Source: Styela clava (taxonomy: Eukaryota; Chordata; Ascidiacea; Stolidobranchia; Styelidae). From it: 64,000 nt of DNA. Location of the stretch: NCBI RefSeq assembly GCF_964204865.1, contig NC_135250.1:22931395-22995394 (forward strand), given 5' to 3'. This document shows, in pieces, positions 42,578-54,924 of this stretch. The notes under the pieces were generated by a model. It did no database searches and had not been told where the DNA came from. It saw only the letters and a list, made by a program, of their open reading frames with translations. Each line of letters starts with the position of its first letter. Position 1 is the stretch's first letter. Made by a program: the position numbers and the translations under genes.

Positions 42578-45500
42578 ATGCAAATGAAAGCTATTGGCGG
42601 ACAAATTATCATGCCAGAGGAACAAAAGGTGAGCGTTACTAATTTGTTATTCCTAGATGTTTTGTTTACTTATGACGTAATATCTGTTTAAAGTGTTCTG
42701 GCAAAAATACATTGAGGTCAGAAGAGCGAACAGAGTTTTTGATGAATGTGATATCGACTTCCTTGTTTACTTCCGTAACATTGGCTAATCGGCAATATTA
42801 CAAAGGTGACATAAAAATTGAAATTTTAAAATTTGTTCAGATACATTCAGATTTTTAGGCTCGTTTTTAGGCGCGCTTCCGAAATTTGGGTATAAATCAA
42901 TTTACTCGATGGTCATTGTGTCTATACAGTAGTTTTAGTTTCGTTGCAGTTATCATAAATTGATCCCGAAAATCTCCGGCGGGCGTCTAAAATCAGCTAT
43001 CAGTACTTTTGAACGACATGTGGTTGAATAGTTAGAATCAAAAGTATGATTAACAACATGTAAACCAGTTTGTAAGCGGCGACTCGCGAAAACACTTACA
43101 AAATATAAAGGCTTGCACATGTTTTAATTCAATCTTGCGCCCAACTAGAATGGTGCACGTTGTACAAATATAGGCTAGTTAGACATAAGCTACATACATG
43201 ATCAATACATGAGATTTCATGTTATCTTGAGTCCAATACTTTCATTGCTGATTTTTTTTGGGCTCATTATTCTGCATTCATTTCAGTTATTGATACCTAG
43301 TTACCAATGTGGGTTTGTCTTTTTTTTTTGAAATTCTTAAATTTGAATTTCGCTGCCTAGTATTGTACGATAACACTAACACGTGCCTGAGCTTGTTGTA
43401 GTGTACTTACATCTATTACTATCATTGTGTTTATCATGTATCCCGCTTCATATGCTCTCTATGATCATTTTAAATCAATCGTTCACAAAGAAATAAAGCC
43501 AGTTGTATCATATTTCAAAAATATGACGCACATCTTATAACGGCCAACTAACAACACAATTTGCAAATTTAAAACAGCAAGAAACGCATTATTTGTGCGA
43601 AATTCTGCATTTTTTATCTATGTTTTTCAGCGTCAGGATTAAAACGTATATATAGTGAATTTACATTTTGCAAATTATTTGAAAATGTAGATCATGCTAT
43701 TATAAGAATTACCGCATGATTTTGTCTCAAAAGTATGCAATTTTGAGTGTAAAATGGAAAAATGTTCTATTTAGGAAGTGCAATTTTTTGAAAATTCCAG
43801 ATACGGTTGCTACTGTTGCACTTTTATTCTATTTGTGCGTATCTTCTGGCCATTGGCTAGCGAGCTCAATAGTCGTAAAAGATTAAACATAATATAATTC
43901 CATTATCCGATTAAACGATCAGAATTCAATCTTTTACAAATACTTTATAATAATTGATTGGTTGTATGCAGTGTTCAGATGTTATTATGAATTTCAATTT
44001 TCTACTATCAAACAAAAATTTGAATCAAATTTTTTTAGCTTATCCATACATCATCATATTATTTTACATGTAAGAATTTAATAGGATAGGATGTAGCTAT
44101 TTAGAATCATATCATATTTTACAATTTGAATGCCTGAATATGTTAGAACAATTTGGTAACTATTCATAGATCAAAAATAAAATCAATGACGTATATATAC
44201 AATTTTTTTTTATAATATCCAACTGGCTGTTCAGTACAGGCCATCAGCAGCAGGGCAGTTGCGAGATTCACGCCGTACACCGTCATTTATCGCCCTGGGC
44301 CTGTAAATTTCTCGGAAAGCGATCGAATCAAGAAAATTATGGTTTCTTAACGTTTTTCCGAAAAAGTCGGCACCGAGAAACGTTTCACATCCGCCAAATT
44401 GTAAGAAAAACATATTTGCGATTTCTAGGAATTAAGAAGCAATAGGAATTATAGAAAAGTAAAAGAAATGAAAATTACTGAATAGCCTGGCATAAAATGG
44501 ATTCCTGCCATCAAATAAATATCAGAATTTTAGGTTTAACGACCAAAAAAAATTTTCAACAAACAATTTTTATCTTTTTATGCCTTTTTGCTTTTTTGCA
44601 ATTTCAAAGTTACTCAAATGTGATGATGGCTTTTGTTTAGTATTATAATTTTGATAGATGTTTCACCGACTCCATAAAAAGTCTTTGAAAAATTTACCAT
44701 TGTAAAATTTTTGGTGATTATTTTGAGTGTTTTAGCGAGCTTGTAGACAAACGAGTATACATCTTAACAATTTAAATTTTGTTTTAAATTATTCAAGCAA
44801 TTGCCCAAGCAAGTACTGACGGGTAATTTTAGCCTAGTTTTCTAGATTATTGGTTATTGCGAATACACTGGAACTTTCCGAAGATAAAATGACCCATGAG
44901 TTATACATAATTAAAAATGGCAAACAGAAGTCGAAACAAAAAAAACGAATCATAGTTTACAATCGTGAAGAAAAAACTGTCCGAGTGAAAAAATGTCAAA
45001 GCGACGGCTAAAATTTTAATTATTGCGTCAATGTTGGTTGGCCATTGTTACTAGGTTGCTTGAGGAAACACCCATTATAAACACAGTTTTGTTGAAAATA
45101 ATTTGTTCCCGTTTTGTACTGATATTTCATGTAGTCTTTTCATCATTTATATATAGATATTAGTAAATGTCAACGAATGACTGAAAGTCCTTTTGTCATG
45201 CGTTAATATCAAATAGCAAATTAACAAATCGCACATAGAGACTAACATTTTTGCAATAAACTTTTTTTAACTGCATGAAACTTGAATAAATTATTATTTG
45301 GCGTTTATTCTATATTCAATTGAGTTTTAAATTGATATTTTTGTTTTCAGAACAATGAATATTGGATGAAACGAAGGAAGAATAACGAAGCGGCTCGAAG
45401 ATCCAGAGAAAAACGTAAAATGAATGATGTTTTATTAGAAAGACGAGTGATGATTTTAACTGAAGAAAACAAACAACTACGAGCACAATTACTTGCGATT

Positions 45501-48500
45501 AAAATGAAATACGGAGAATTAAACGACCTATGCGTTCCGTTATCAAGTAAGTAATGCTTTGTCGCCTTGTTAATGAAGACAATATAACAGTGGTTCCTAT
45601 CCTTTTAAATTTTAGAATATGCATTTGTTCGGATACCAAACCGCTTGCAATACGGTTGAACATTTGACCAAGCCATAAAGTATGACGGTATAGTGCAGAC
45701 ACGGGCAAAGTACGGCCCGCGGGCCAAATCCACCCGTTGGGTAATTCAATCTGGCCCGCTCGATGCTGCCACAACTAAACTGAAACCAAATTTTGATGTT
45801 TTAGCTAAAAATAGCGCAAGAAATTTGTTGAGATTGCGGTTAAATTTAGTTTTCGCACGAGGCATATTGTTTTCCACCTTTGCTTTGTTACACCGTATAT
45901 ATTGTTCTTAAAATATAACTTTTTACGTCACATTTACATGGCAATTTGAGCATTTTGATGAGATTTTGGAAAATTAAAAATAGGTCCTAATAAATAAAAG
46001 ATAATAACATAAAAATATATTGAATTGGTAAAATATTTTGTTAGTTTATGGAATGACTCCTTTCTATTCACAAATGGCATATATATCGAACCAACAATGT
46101 TTTGCTCAGCTTAGATGGATATATTTCTACATAGCTATAGCTGAAGTCTAGCCGGAACATTATTTCATCCTTTTTTTTCATTTTTCGTTCCTACTTTTGT
46201 GATTCAGTTAATAATTTATTTGACTTGGGCGTGGCTAAAAAATCAATGTTCATAAATAAGTAGGGTATAACGTACTTTCATATATATACCGAAAAAACCT
46301 TTTATGTGCTAAAATTATCAGTGACTCAAAGTTGTTTTTAAAAGTATATGCATTAAATAATTGTTTAGCCTAATCAATTTGACATTAATCACATATTTGT
46401 CCTAACTCAAGTAAACAATTCTTGTACAATTAGGAACTGGCGGCATTTTAGAAGAAAATGGCGTCAAATTCTCTACCGTGTTGCTTGTCACGTTTATTTC
46501 TGTTTGGGATTTGTTTAAGGTTAAAATACATTTTTTGTATCACCACAAATCACGCGACGGGCGATAATGGAAATTATACACTACGTTATTACCTTTTCCT
46601 AGAAAGCTTTAGATTTCTTCCTGGAAAAACAGCCCTCTTGTATACACGAATGTATACGTTTACGACTAGAAATAAACGTTGAAATTACATAGGATTTTCA
46701 ATATAATCTGCGTAATTACAGTTTTAATCAACTTTCGACAATAAGAGATAGCGAAGCATGTACTTTTTTATTCAGCGCATATCCTTCTTTTGAATGAGCA
46801 CCCACCCATTCACACAATAAATCATGCATGCCTTTTTTCATGGTAAAATCTTCAAAGCATACTATGTTCAACAAACACATATTGGTTGCGACAATTTAAT
46901 AATTTAATCAAATAAACTTTAATAATATGAGCTCACAATTTAAGCATGTTAGAGGTAATATTTATAGAAGTGATTGAGTGAATGTTATACTTGTAAGACC
47001 TTACAGAAACCTAAAACTTTTGAATGCTAATATACCGGTTTTAAAACCAACTCGACCCGCTTCACGCTTGTCAAATAGAAAACCAATAGCAATCTTAAAA
47101 AAATTACCTAAGTAATATTTCATATCTAGAAACTGTTTTCATGTTATTAAATCAATGAGCAACAAACAATGGAAATTGAGCGATTGATAATGAATTCTTT
47201 CTATATTTAATAAATTATGTTTTAACCACTGAAAAATGCTTAGGTTCCAAAAGTCATGCAATACTTTATTTATATAATCCTCAGTTTCGATCAATGGTTT
47301 CGCGGCTTTGATTAAGCTATGGTTTCGAAGTTTCGCATTATTGGAAAAGATCATTATCGGTGTTTCGATTAATTAAACTGAAACATCGCCAGAGCAGAAT
47401 ATTCATTCAAAAAAAAAGTGTTTTGTTAAATATACCAATTAACGATTTGCATTACCTAAACTCGCCGAGTAAGTAAAAAACAGTTCGGTGTGTCATTCTC
47501 CTACCTGTACTGTATTTAACCTTACGTAGTTATTTTCATTAAGTCTTAGATTTATTTTGGAACGTTCAGCTGATGACATAACACACCAGCCGTATACGAT
47601 GATCGGGATTACCTGTATTTGTTCAATATCGCGTTCATAAATAATCACAAAAATATGAAACTTGGAAAATATTTTGAAATACATCTGTAGTATGGAATAG
47701 AATATATTTTAATAAAGATAATTCAGGTATCTTGCATACTCTCATATTTACTACGTGAGTTCTTATATCTCGTTTTAAAATCTCAACTTTTATTATTCTT
47801 GGTTTTACTAAATCAGAGTATATAAACAGATTACTTCACTCGATAATATCACGTTTTTTTAATTACATGACTATGATGTTTATATTGCGATTATTCGCGA
47901 CGTCTTCGCGATAAAACAGTTGCTTTTTGAATTAAATTTGTTTTGGTGGGAATTGACACGTAGGTATATCAACATGGAAAGAGTGACATTTTCTTGTTTT
48001 GATACTTTAAATCGATAAGGATTCCGTTCAATTTGAGGTTTGAATTTAATAATCTAATATTTTTATTTTATTTCAGGTTCCGTTGCACTGACAAACGATT
48101 TCTATGACAATGTTAAATACGATGTCGATTCATCAGAAAATTCAATAGATATGCAATCTTTGATGTCACAAACAAAAGGTTTGTAAACAAACAATAAAAC
48201 TACGCGAGAACATGATTGCCCTTTGGGTTTGAATGACAGGACAGCATTGTCGTCAGTTTAAGCGTCGTCATATACGACGTCAAATTTTTTTGTGCCAGGG
48301 GCGTGTCTAGAGGGGGCCATAGGGGCAGCCCGTTACAGCAATGAGTTTGTTGCTGAGTTTGATGATCTAAATAATATTAATACAAATATTTTACTTTTAC
48401 TTGACCTTTAATTTATTTATTCTCATGTATAATATCATCTATAATTTGTTTATCCCCCAAATTATTCCTAAAGTTGGGTTTTAGGGGCACCATCGTCAGA

Positions 48501-50977
48501 AACTTGCCCCGGGCAGCAGAAAATTTTGACACGCCCTGCTTGTACCTCAGCTTTCTTGTCATTAAGATACATTTTTCAGACATGCGTCTACAGTAATGCG
48601 ATACTTCTTAAAGTGGTACTTTAGCATTCTATTTTAATAAATTATATAACAGATTTGTAATCTAAACATGCTGTCAAAATATTGAAGTTGAAGAATATAT
48701 TGAAAGACAAAATCAAGAAACTTTTCATATTTTATTACAAAATTAGAAAGATCTAGTTTGCCTGGAGCAAAATATGAAATTTGAAGTATTTATTTAATAT
48801 GGTAGATATTATATTGATAGAAATGATTACATTATGTAATAAACCCAAAGAGATGTGATCGACGTGTAGATTATAGGAACCTCTTCAGCGATTTTTTCTG
48901 TACAGAGCATAAAAATATGAATTTCAATGTTTGTATTCAAATTTTGTTACGGTTATTTAGATTTATCTGAATCAAGATCGGGACCTCGACTGTTTACTTC
49001 AAAAGTTTTCACGAACGCATCTGGAGATACGAGCGCGACTGTTCACGTTAATAAACTGTCAGGTGAGTTTATTCAAAAATGATACCATCTAAAATTCGCG
49101 GTGTGGCGGGCGCATCGTGAAAAGCGTTATAGGAATACGCTCGCCATCTCAACCCTGATTACCCTGTGTAGGTTCTAATCCCATGAAGGGGTGGTTATGA
49201 GCGAGAGGATTGCTGAACTCTTCGCTGCCGCTGAGTGGCTCACGTAACCGCTGGTTGGTTACGCCTCCCACCCTCTATCAAGTCCATGCATCTAAAAACA
49301 AATATTAAGTGGCCAATTAAATCATACCGTACATGGACTGGTATCCGGACGAGAGGCTGTGGTTCGCCATATGACTAAGCCGTCCCATGGTCTTTTCCCT
49401 TCCCCGGGATAAATGTAAATCCCAAATTCCATCCTATTCGAATCGTAAGCGCGAGTGCATGTATCCAATGCTCGTGAATGAGAGGTTTAATAATTTGCAA
49501 TTTGTCAAAAACGACACGGTTTTAAAAAAATGGAATTTTGGGAATAAAGGATTTTGAAAATCTTATTAACATCAAAGTGCTTTTTGATGCTGTCATCAAA
49601 CCGAGAATGGAATTGACTAGGTTTAGGCAATGACCAGTTTACCACACACGAAAATGTGTAGAATTCCTCTTTATTTTTGTTGAAAAAAAAATATATACAT
49701 GGCTTTGTTTAAGTCATTGAAGGTAATCGGGGAATCAGCTTACTGCTCAATACAAAAACTACACAATTTGAGTTTTTTTTAAATTGAGATTTTTTTAAAA
49801 GAGTGTGTGTTGACTATAAAGTAGAACACATAAGCCTGACATTGGTAATGGAACATTGATTTAGTAACTAACTATGGAACTAAAGTTTTAATTTCGAAAG
49901 CTATAAAATTTATGAACTATTTGTTGAAGCTTAAATTTATCATTGCAAAATAAAACTTTTAATACTACAGCAATTTGTGGAAAACCTCTTACCGCATTAC
50001 AATCACGTCGAACTGTGTTGAACTTGTCCCAATTCGTAAATTAACAATGTCTTTACACTACAATTTACGTTTCAGGTAATCCAAAAATTCACGGCAACAA
50101 ATTTGTTTTCGCTGATTTTTCGACAATTTCGGAGAATTCGCAATCAGAGGATCGTGCTAACCTCGGGCTAGACATCGACAAGTGTGGGCGAGCAACCATT
50201 TCAAATTTCTCAGAAAGAGCTTTGAGAGAGTCCGCAATTAGTAAACAGGCAATATCGATGCCATCATCAAAGCTGAATGGCGACGAAAGAATTCAGCAAG
50301 CTACAGACTACATTATCCCAAACTCGTTTAAAAAATCTGAAAGATTATCGTCAATTCTGCACGGAGAAGCTGATAAAAGAGAAGAGGAAGCGGCTTTGCT
50401 GCTGGCAGGCAAATTCAACTACGACATATTGAAAACTGTTAATATTGATCATCAAGTTCCTTTAGCAGATCTTTCTCTCCTGACGAAGGAAGCGATGGGA
50501 AAAATTGAATATTCGTACCACCAAGCCCGAAATGAAAAATTTGGTACAACAAACATAAACTCATCCCCAGTGCTATCAGCTGAAATCTTCCTAAAAAACC
50601 TTCGATTAAACAAGTCAGATTCGCCGATCAATAACCACGATATCACAAATAAAACGAATTCCACCCAGCAACATGAAGCGCCTTCTATCACAGTAAACAA
50701 TGTATTGCATATTAGTGACAAAGTTCCATCGCCAATCAACAATGAAACACCGGAGACAATAACCCCGTCATCTGCGCCTTTTACTGTTAAAAGGCATCTT
50801 TTAAATGAAGTCATGGCAACCAACGAAGAACCTGACACAAAGAAGCATGTGTGTGATGCCATCCCTGATGACACCCACAAAAAATCGTCAGTTCAACTTC
50901 CGCACAAACTTCGTCTTAAAAAATCTACTAACTTTGATACATCGCAATTATGTTCCGTTTCTGCAGCATATTCTTGA
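42578..50977 (+). CDS. NFIL3: NFIL3/E4BP4-like bZIP transcription factor (five exons)
   Basis: NFIL3-type factors bind PAR-site DNA as dimers and mostly repress transcription, in circadian and immune settings. Exons: 42578-42628, 45351-45546, 48077-48178, 48961-49062 and 50076-50977; phases agree, 450 residues (human NFIL3 is 462). Exon 1 gives IMPEEQK; exon 2 the bZIP domain: [20 protein letters not shown] (basic region, residues 21-40, with the [10 protein letters not shown] core), then heptads in [20 protein letters not shown]. Exon 5 is long and polar (Ser, Asn, Pro) and near its end has LPHKLRLKK, a short motif shared with vertebrate NFIL3. AATAAA lies 20 bases after the stop (50997-51002). 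Vertebrate NFIL3 codes in one exon, so the four introns here differ. An alternative last exon may lie at 54797-54924. The start could be ATG 42578 or 42584. Confidence 0.88.
42629..45350. other. First intron of the NFIL3-like gene
   Basis: 2.7-kb intron between GTGAGC at 42629 and TTGTTTTCAG ending at 45350. No nested gene or shared repeat recognised. Confidence 0.55.
45685..45790. repeat. Fragment of a hAT-like element end in the NFIL3-like gene intron 2
   Basis: CAGACACGGGCAAAGTACGG followed by CCCGCGGGCC, a GC-rich terminus of hAT-like type seen also as GCGGCCCGC at 12925-12970. No matching right end or target duplication found; probably a truncated remnant. Confidence 0.4.
48296..48538. 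mobile_element. Non-autonomous hAT-like element in NFIL3-like gene intron 3
   Basis: Left terminus CAGGGGCGTGTC, right terminus GACACGCCCTG (reverse complement CAGGGCGTGTC), 243 bp. Inside, GGGGCAGCCCG on the left and CCCGGGCAGCAG on the right continue the partial symmetry. The flanks (TTGTGCC / TTGTACC) may be a worn target duplication. Confidence 0.6.
49098..49440 (+). mobile_element. tRNA-derived SINE, copy 2, in NFIL3-like gene intron 4
   Basis: Same block order as copy 1: GCGGTGTGGCGGGCGCATCG head, box B mutated to AGGTTCTAATCCC, body GAGAGGATTGCTGAACTC and ACCGCTGGTTGGTTACG, 3' part CCCGGGATAAATGTAAATC. It is older than copy 1 judging by the broken box B. Confidence 0.78.
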
Positions 50978-50996
50978 ATCAAATATATTATTACCT

Positions 50997-51002
50997 AATA
51001 AA
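50997..51002 (+). terminator. Polyadenylation signal of the NFIL3-like gene, proximal end
   Basis: AATAAA 20 bases after the stop at 50977, in CCTAATAAATTC. This gives a very short 3' UTR if used. Confidence 0.5.
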
Positions 51003-52368
51003 TTCAAAATGCAAAGAAAGGCAAATAGTTGTTATATTTCAAGGAGATATCGTAATTTTAGCCAAGGAAAGTTTACATTTATTTCCACACCTGTACGAAT
51101 TGCCTCATAATGGCTCATTTAAAAAGTTGAAGCTACGCAGATACTCCCAAATATTTGACTTAACATACAGTTGAAACAGTTAACAACAGCTTGAAAGCGA
51201 TCCTGTGATCGCTTCGATAATGATTCATAAGTTCATTTCGTCTTGAATATCAAGTGTAACATACAAAGTCTAGAAGCATTAAAGACAACTTTGTCATGAG
51301 TGCATTATGCATAAACATCGTTTCCAGATTCAGTTTGTTTGCTATTACCAGAACTCGACACACGCGCATACTCTAATAAGAAAAAAACGAGAATATCGGT
51401 CAGAGACCGAAGACTTATCGATCGAAAGTTAGGGGATCCCAAAACAGCGCTCTTACTCCATAGTGACACCTTGTGTCCCATCACTAATTAATTAATAACT
51501 CGCTAATTATACGACATAATTCATCCAAAATCAATAGACTCCTGGTCCGACATATGATGAATGCACATGCAAAATATGGAGCAGATTCAATTTCGTTTTC
51601 GTGAGATATTGCGTGCATCTAACAGACAGACATACAGACAAATACTCATCTTAAGATCGATAAGTAATCATTTACAAATTGAAGCGAGAGAGGGAATCAG
51701 TGACCATGTTTTTAGACTCGCACAGATATTACAAATATTATTTTAAAGATGTCAAAAAATGAGGATCTATGCTCCAGCTTTGAGAAATATTGACATTGAA
51801 AAATACGATCCAAGCCATTAGAATCAGTTTATTACGAGGTGTTTTAAATGTTCGTAAACGATTGTAGAGTCATCAATAGACACAACTGAAATTAGACCCA
51901 ACATGACCTAACCAACTTCTTAGACCTTACGTGAAGATGTGCACTTTTACCTAAGCAACAACGAACTAAAATATTTTACAAAACTGTACTAATTTCTGTG
52001 ATGAAACGTTTGTACCAAGGCCGGTGGGTTAATTCAAGGAGGTAGGTGGTAAGATAGGTGCAGTTACTGGAACGTTTCGACGTTAAGCAACCTCTATACT
52101 TTGTGATTTAAGATCTATACCCGAGGACACCTTCTATTTAGATCAGTGTTTCCCTTCTAGGGGTCAATGAAACAGACAAGGAGCACGGAAATTTTTTTTG
52201 GGAATATCTGATATTGTTCTGTACTCATCAAAAGTTTAAAATAATGACAATTCATGACTCATGACCAATCAATAAAAACAATGCTTGATCCATTCAATAA
52301 AAAAGTTATCCCTGCTGTACAGGCAGGACCGGATCATGACAATCAGAGGCCCTAGGCACTCAAGAATT
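51003..52368. other. DNA 3' of the proximal NFIL3-like terminus
   Basis: No gene supported. Near 51600-51670 ACAGACAGACATACAGACAA and GATCGATAAGTAATCA resemble 12380-12430, likely the same old repeat. A hAT-like start (CAGTGTTTCCC) is at about 52149. Confidence 0.4.
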
Positions 52369-52604
52369 GGTACTCCCGTAGTATGTGAATAAAGATGGCG
52401 GGCGCCGGAACGTATTATGTGTACCAGGTTAAGGTTAGGCCATAATTTCATGTAGAAATACTACGGGAGTCACTTGGCTAGTCCCCAAACTCGTAATAGA
52501 ACTAAAATAGGGAAAATTGAAATTAAATTATAGCTTAATCCTAACCTGGTACACATACTATGTTCCGGTGTCCGCCATCTTGTTTCATATGCTACGGGAG
52601 CGCC
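52369..52604. mobile_element. MITE family A, copy 5, long-TIR subtype
   Basis: 236 bp. Terminal inverted repeats of about 75 bases: GTACTCCCGTAGTATGTGAA .. AGATGGCGG .. TGTGTACCAGGTTAAGG on the left, mirrored as CCTAACCTGGTACACATA .. CCGCCATCTTG .. CTACGGGAGCGCC on the right. The middle, CACTTGGCTAGTCC, matches the other family A copies. Confidence 0.85.
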
Positions 52605-53222
52605 CAAGTATTTGGTGCCCTATATATAAAATATAATAATAAGAATGTAACTAGTGTTCCGTGTTATCTGAAATTGAATGTAAGTTTCAGTATTCATTAC
52701 TGATTGAAGGTCAAATTATGATTATTTTCACATTTTTTAAAATAGTTCTCGTCACTATAAACATTTAGGATGATACTTGAGAATGAAAAACAAGCACAAT
52801 TTTTTTTCATTTTTTATTTTTATGTATTATAAGCACTTCGAAATGAATGCATTTCGTGCAGAACAAGTATTATTCACACTTTACATAAATAAGAGTTATT
52901 ACATTTATCATCTAATCAACAACACAAAATTTCAAAAAATTATGCACCGCATGGGGGGTCCTTGTGTACAGTTACATGTGGTTACCATGGAGGCGACGCA
53001 CGTCACAATTTATTTTAACCGGGCTAATATTGAGATCTGAATCGCCTGACCAATTTGACTAATCATTTCATTAAACAAACACTGAGGCAGCTTTGAAAAT
53101 TTCTGTGGTCTTCCTTTATCTTGGTGTCTTTTTGCTCAATGGTTGAATCAGTGCTGACTACAGCATCCTTGCATTATTATACGCCTACAAATCCGTCGGC
53201 ATAATAGAGCAAGACTAAGCAG

Positions 53223-53475
53223 TAGTTCTCAAACTTTTTAAGTCGGGCCCACTTAAGAAATCAACAGCTAACAATAAGCTACAAATAACTGCTAGTAAAG
53301 CGAAAGTATGTTTTATTCAGAAAACACGTTGAAAATACATGTACATAATGAAGAGATGTAAACAATAAAAAAATGTAAATATCCAAAACAAGGCGGGGAT
53401 AATCGAATCTAACAAATAGTTCCATTTTAACTTGGCTTCACGCCCCCTTAAAAAACTTGTAACTCAAACTAATAT
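53223..53475. repeat. Probable non-autonomous hAT-like element
   Basis: Left end CAGTAGTTCTCAAACTTTTT is a common hAT terminus. A weaker partner, CACGCCCCCTTAAAAAACTT..CAAACTAA, is at about 53440-53475. The right terminus is worn and no clear duplication is seen. Confidence 0.5.
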
Positions 53476-53510
53476 CTTCAGTGAATCAGAATATTATCAG
53501 TATTACAGTT

Positions 53511-53945
53511 ACGGTGAAATGCTATTCAAACGTTGAACGACTTGCTCTTTTCAACAGTATCACTGTTAAAAAGTGAAAGTCATTAAATGTTTCAAAATGA
53601 ATTTCATAGTAACTTTAAAAAGTAACGATGAAATGCCGTTTAAACGTTGAACGACTGGCGCTTTTTAACAGTGTTACTGTTAAAAACGGTCAGTCACTAA
53701 ATATTTTAAGTAGCATTTCACCATAACTTTAAAAAGTAATGGTGAAATGCCATTTGAACGACTGGTGCTTTTTAACAGTGTTACTGTTAAAACGATCAGG
53801 TTCCAAATATTTTAAGTACCATTTCGCCGTAATTTCAAATAGTAACGGTGAAATGCCATTTAAATGTTGAACGACTGGCAATTTTTAACAGTATTAAGGT
53901 CAGTCATTAAATATTCTAAGTAGCATTTCATCGTAACTTCAATAC
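53511..53945. repeat. Tandem repeat of palindromic units, about 100-114 bp, four copies
   Basis: Units start at 53511, 53625, 53739 and 53845 with ACGGTGAAATGC or close variants and end GCATTTCACCGTAA, so each unit is an inverted repeat. At the unit centre lies TTTTAACAGT-GTT-ACTGTTAAAA with perfect 10-bp arms in units 2 and 3. Confidence 0.82.
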
Positions 53946-54208
53946 CCTAAAAGCGTCAGTCGCCCTTGAATCCGATATTCGCTGTTTCATACATACTGTA
54001 TCAGTATTTTGAAATGTAGTAATGTACCGTTACTTTTTAGATGTTCCATATTTCTAATGACTAATTGCCGAAATACCGATACCGGGATATCGGTACGGTA
54101 GTTGTACCCCACCCAACCACTCTTAAACAGAACAGTATTAATTAAGCTACTTACTAACACACCGACTGTACCTAGTTCTCTTCTGTGTGCTCACTTAATA
54201 TTGTTATG

Positions 54209-54402
54209 AACTTATCGGAGGTAACTAATTTTGTTCGCCTACTCCACATCAAGTTGTATAAAGGAACTTGAGCCTATGGGCAGGGGGTATATTCACTTGG
54301 CTAACACAGACAGTCCCCACACTCGTAATAGAACTTGAATGGGGAAAATCAGAATAAAATTAGGGCCTAACCCTAACCTGATACACACACTACGGGAGTA
54401 CC
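54209..54402 (+). repeat. MITE family A, copy 6
   Basis: Matches copy 3 from GGAGGTAACTAATTTTGTTC to CACACACTACGGGAGTACC; the first 25 bases of the left end are missing or diverged. Confidence 0.75.
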
Positions 54403-54796
54403 AAAATTCCTGTGTTGCCCCCCTTTCTTTGATACAAGCACGTGCTTATATTGCTTAATGGTTGATCCAGTCTTGTGTACAGGGAAACCCAAGCTTCTGC
54501 CTGTGCCCTTGTTTTATGGATATTACACGGAGAAAGGCATTTGCTTTGAGCATTCAATGTTGGAAACTTACTCTAGATTGTGGTAACTTTCCTGATTATT
54601 CTATCTATTTTCGTTTTCTGTGTATCCTAATTTATATGTAATTGAAGAAGATGTAACAAATTAGGCCTCAAGACAAGACTGTTTACCCCTGTTCGGTAAG
54701 CAATAAGTCTCCACATCGTATGAAGTGCTTGAAGACTTTCGTGTAGTACAAGTCAACTAGCTTGGTAGGTTATCTTTTGTTAATATTTCACCGCAG

Positions 54797-54924
54797 GAGG
54801 AAGTATTTCACCGGAATTTATTTTTGATGACACATCTCAGAAGAGCATGTCAGATAACTCAACTTTATTGGAATTGAAGTCACTGATGAATGCAACTCAG
54901 GACATTATTGCTTGTTTGATATGA
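54797..54924 (+). CDS. Candidate alternative terminal exon of the NFIL3-like gene
   Basis: After the acceptor TTTCACCGCAG, an open 128-base stretch reads GSISPEFIFDD, then SDNSTLLELKSLMNATQDII, and stops at TGA 54922-54924. The composition is coding-like, and the LLELKSLMNATQ end resembles the C-terminus I recall for vertebrate NFIL3 (a leucine-rich helix followed by ATQ). It needs a preceding exon ending in phase 1; the NFIL3-like exons ending at 45546, 48178 and 49062 all do, so it could replace the exon at 50076-50977. No suitable phase-1 donor was found inside that last exon. It could also belong to an unrelated gene. Confidence 0.5.

Noticed and set aside
50452-50880. 142-codon minus-strand frame
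   Set aside because: Shadow of the long coding exon of the NFIL3-like gene on the plus strand.
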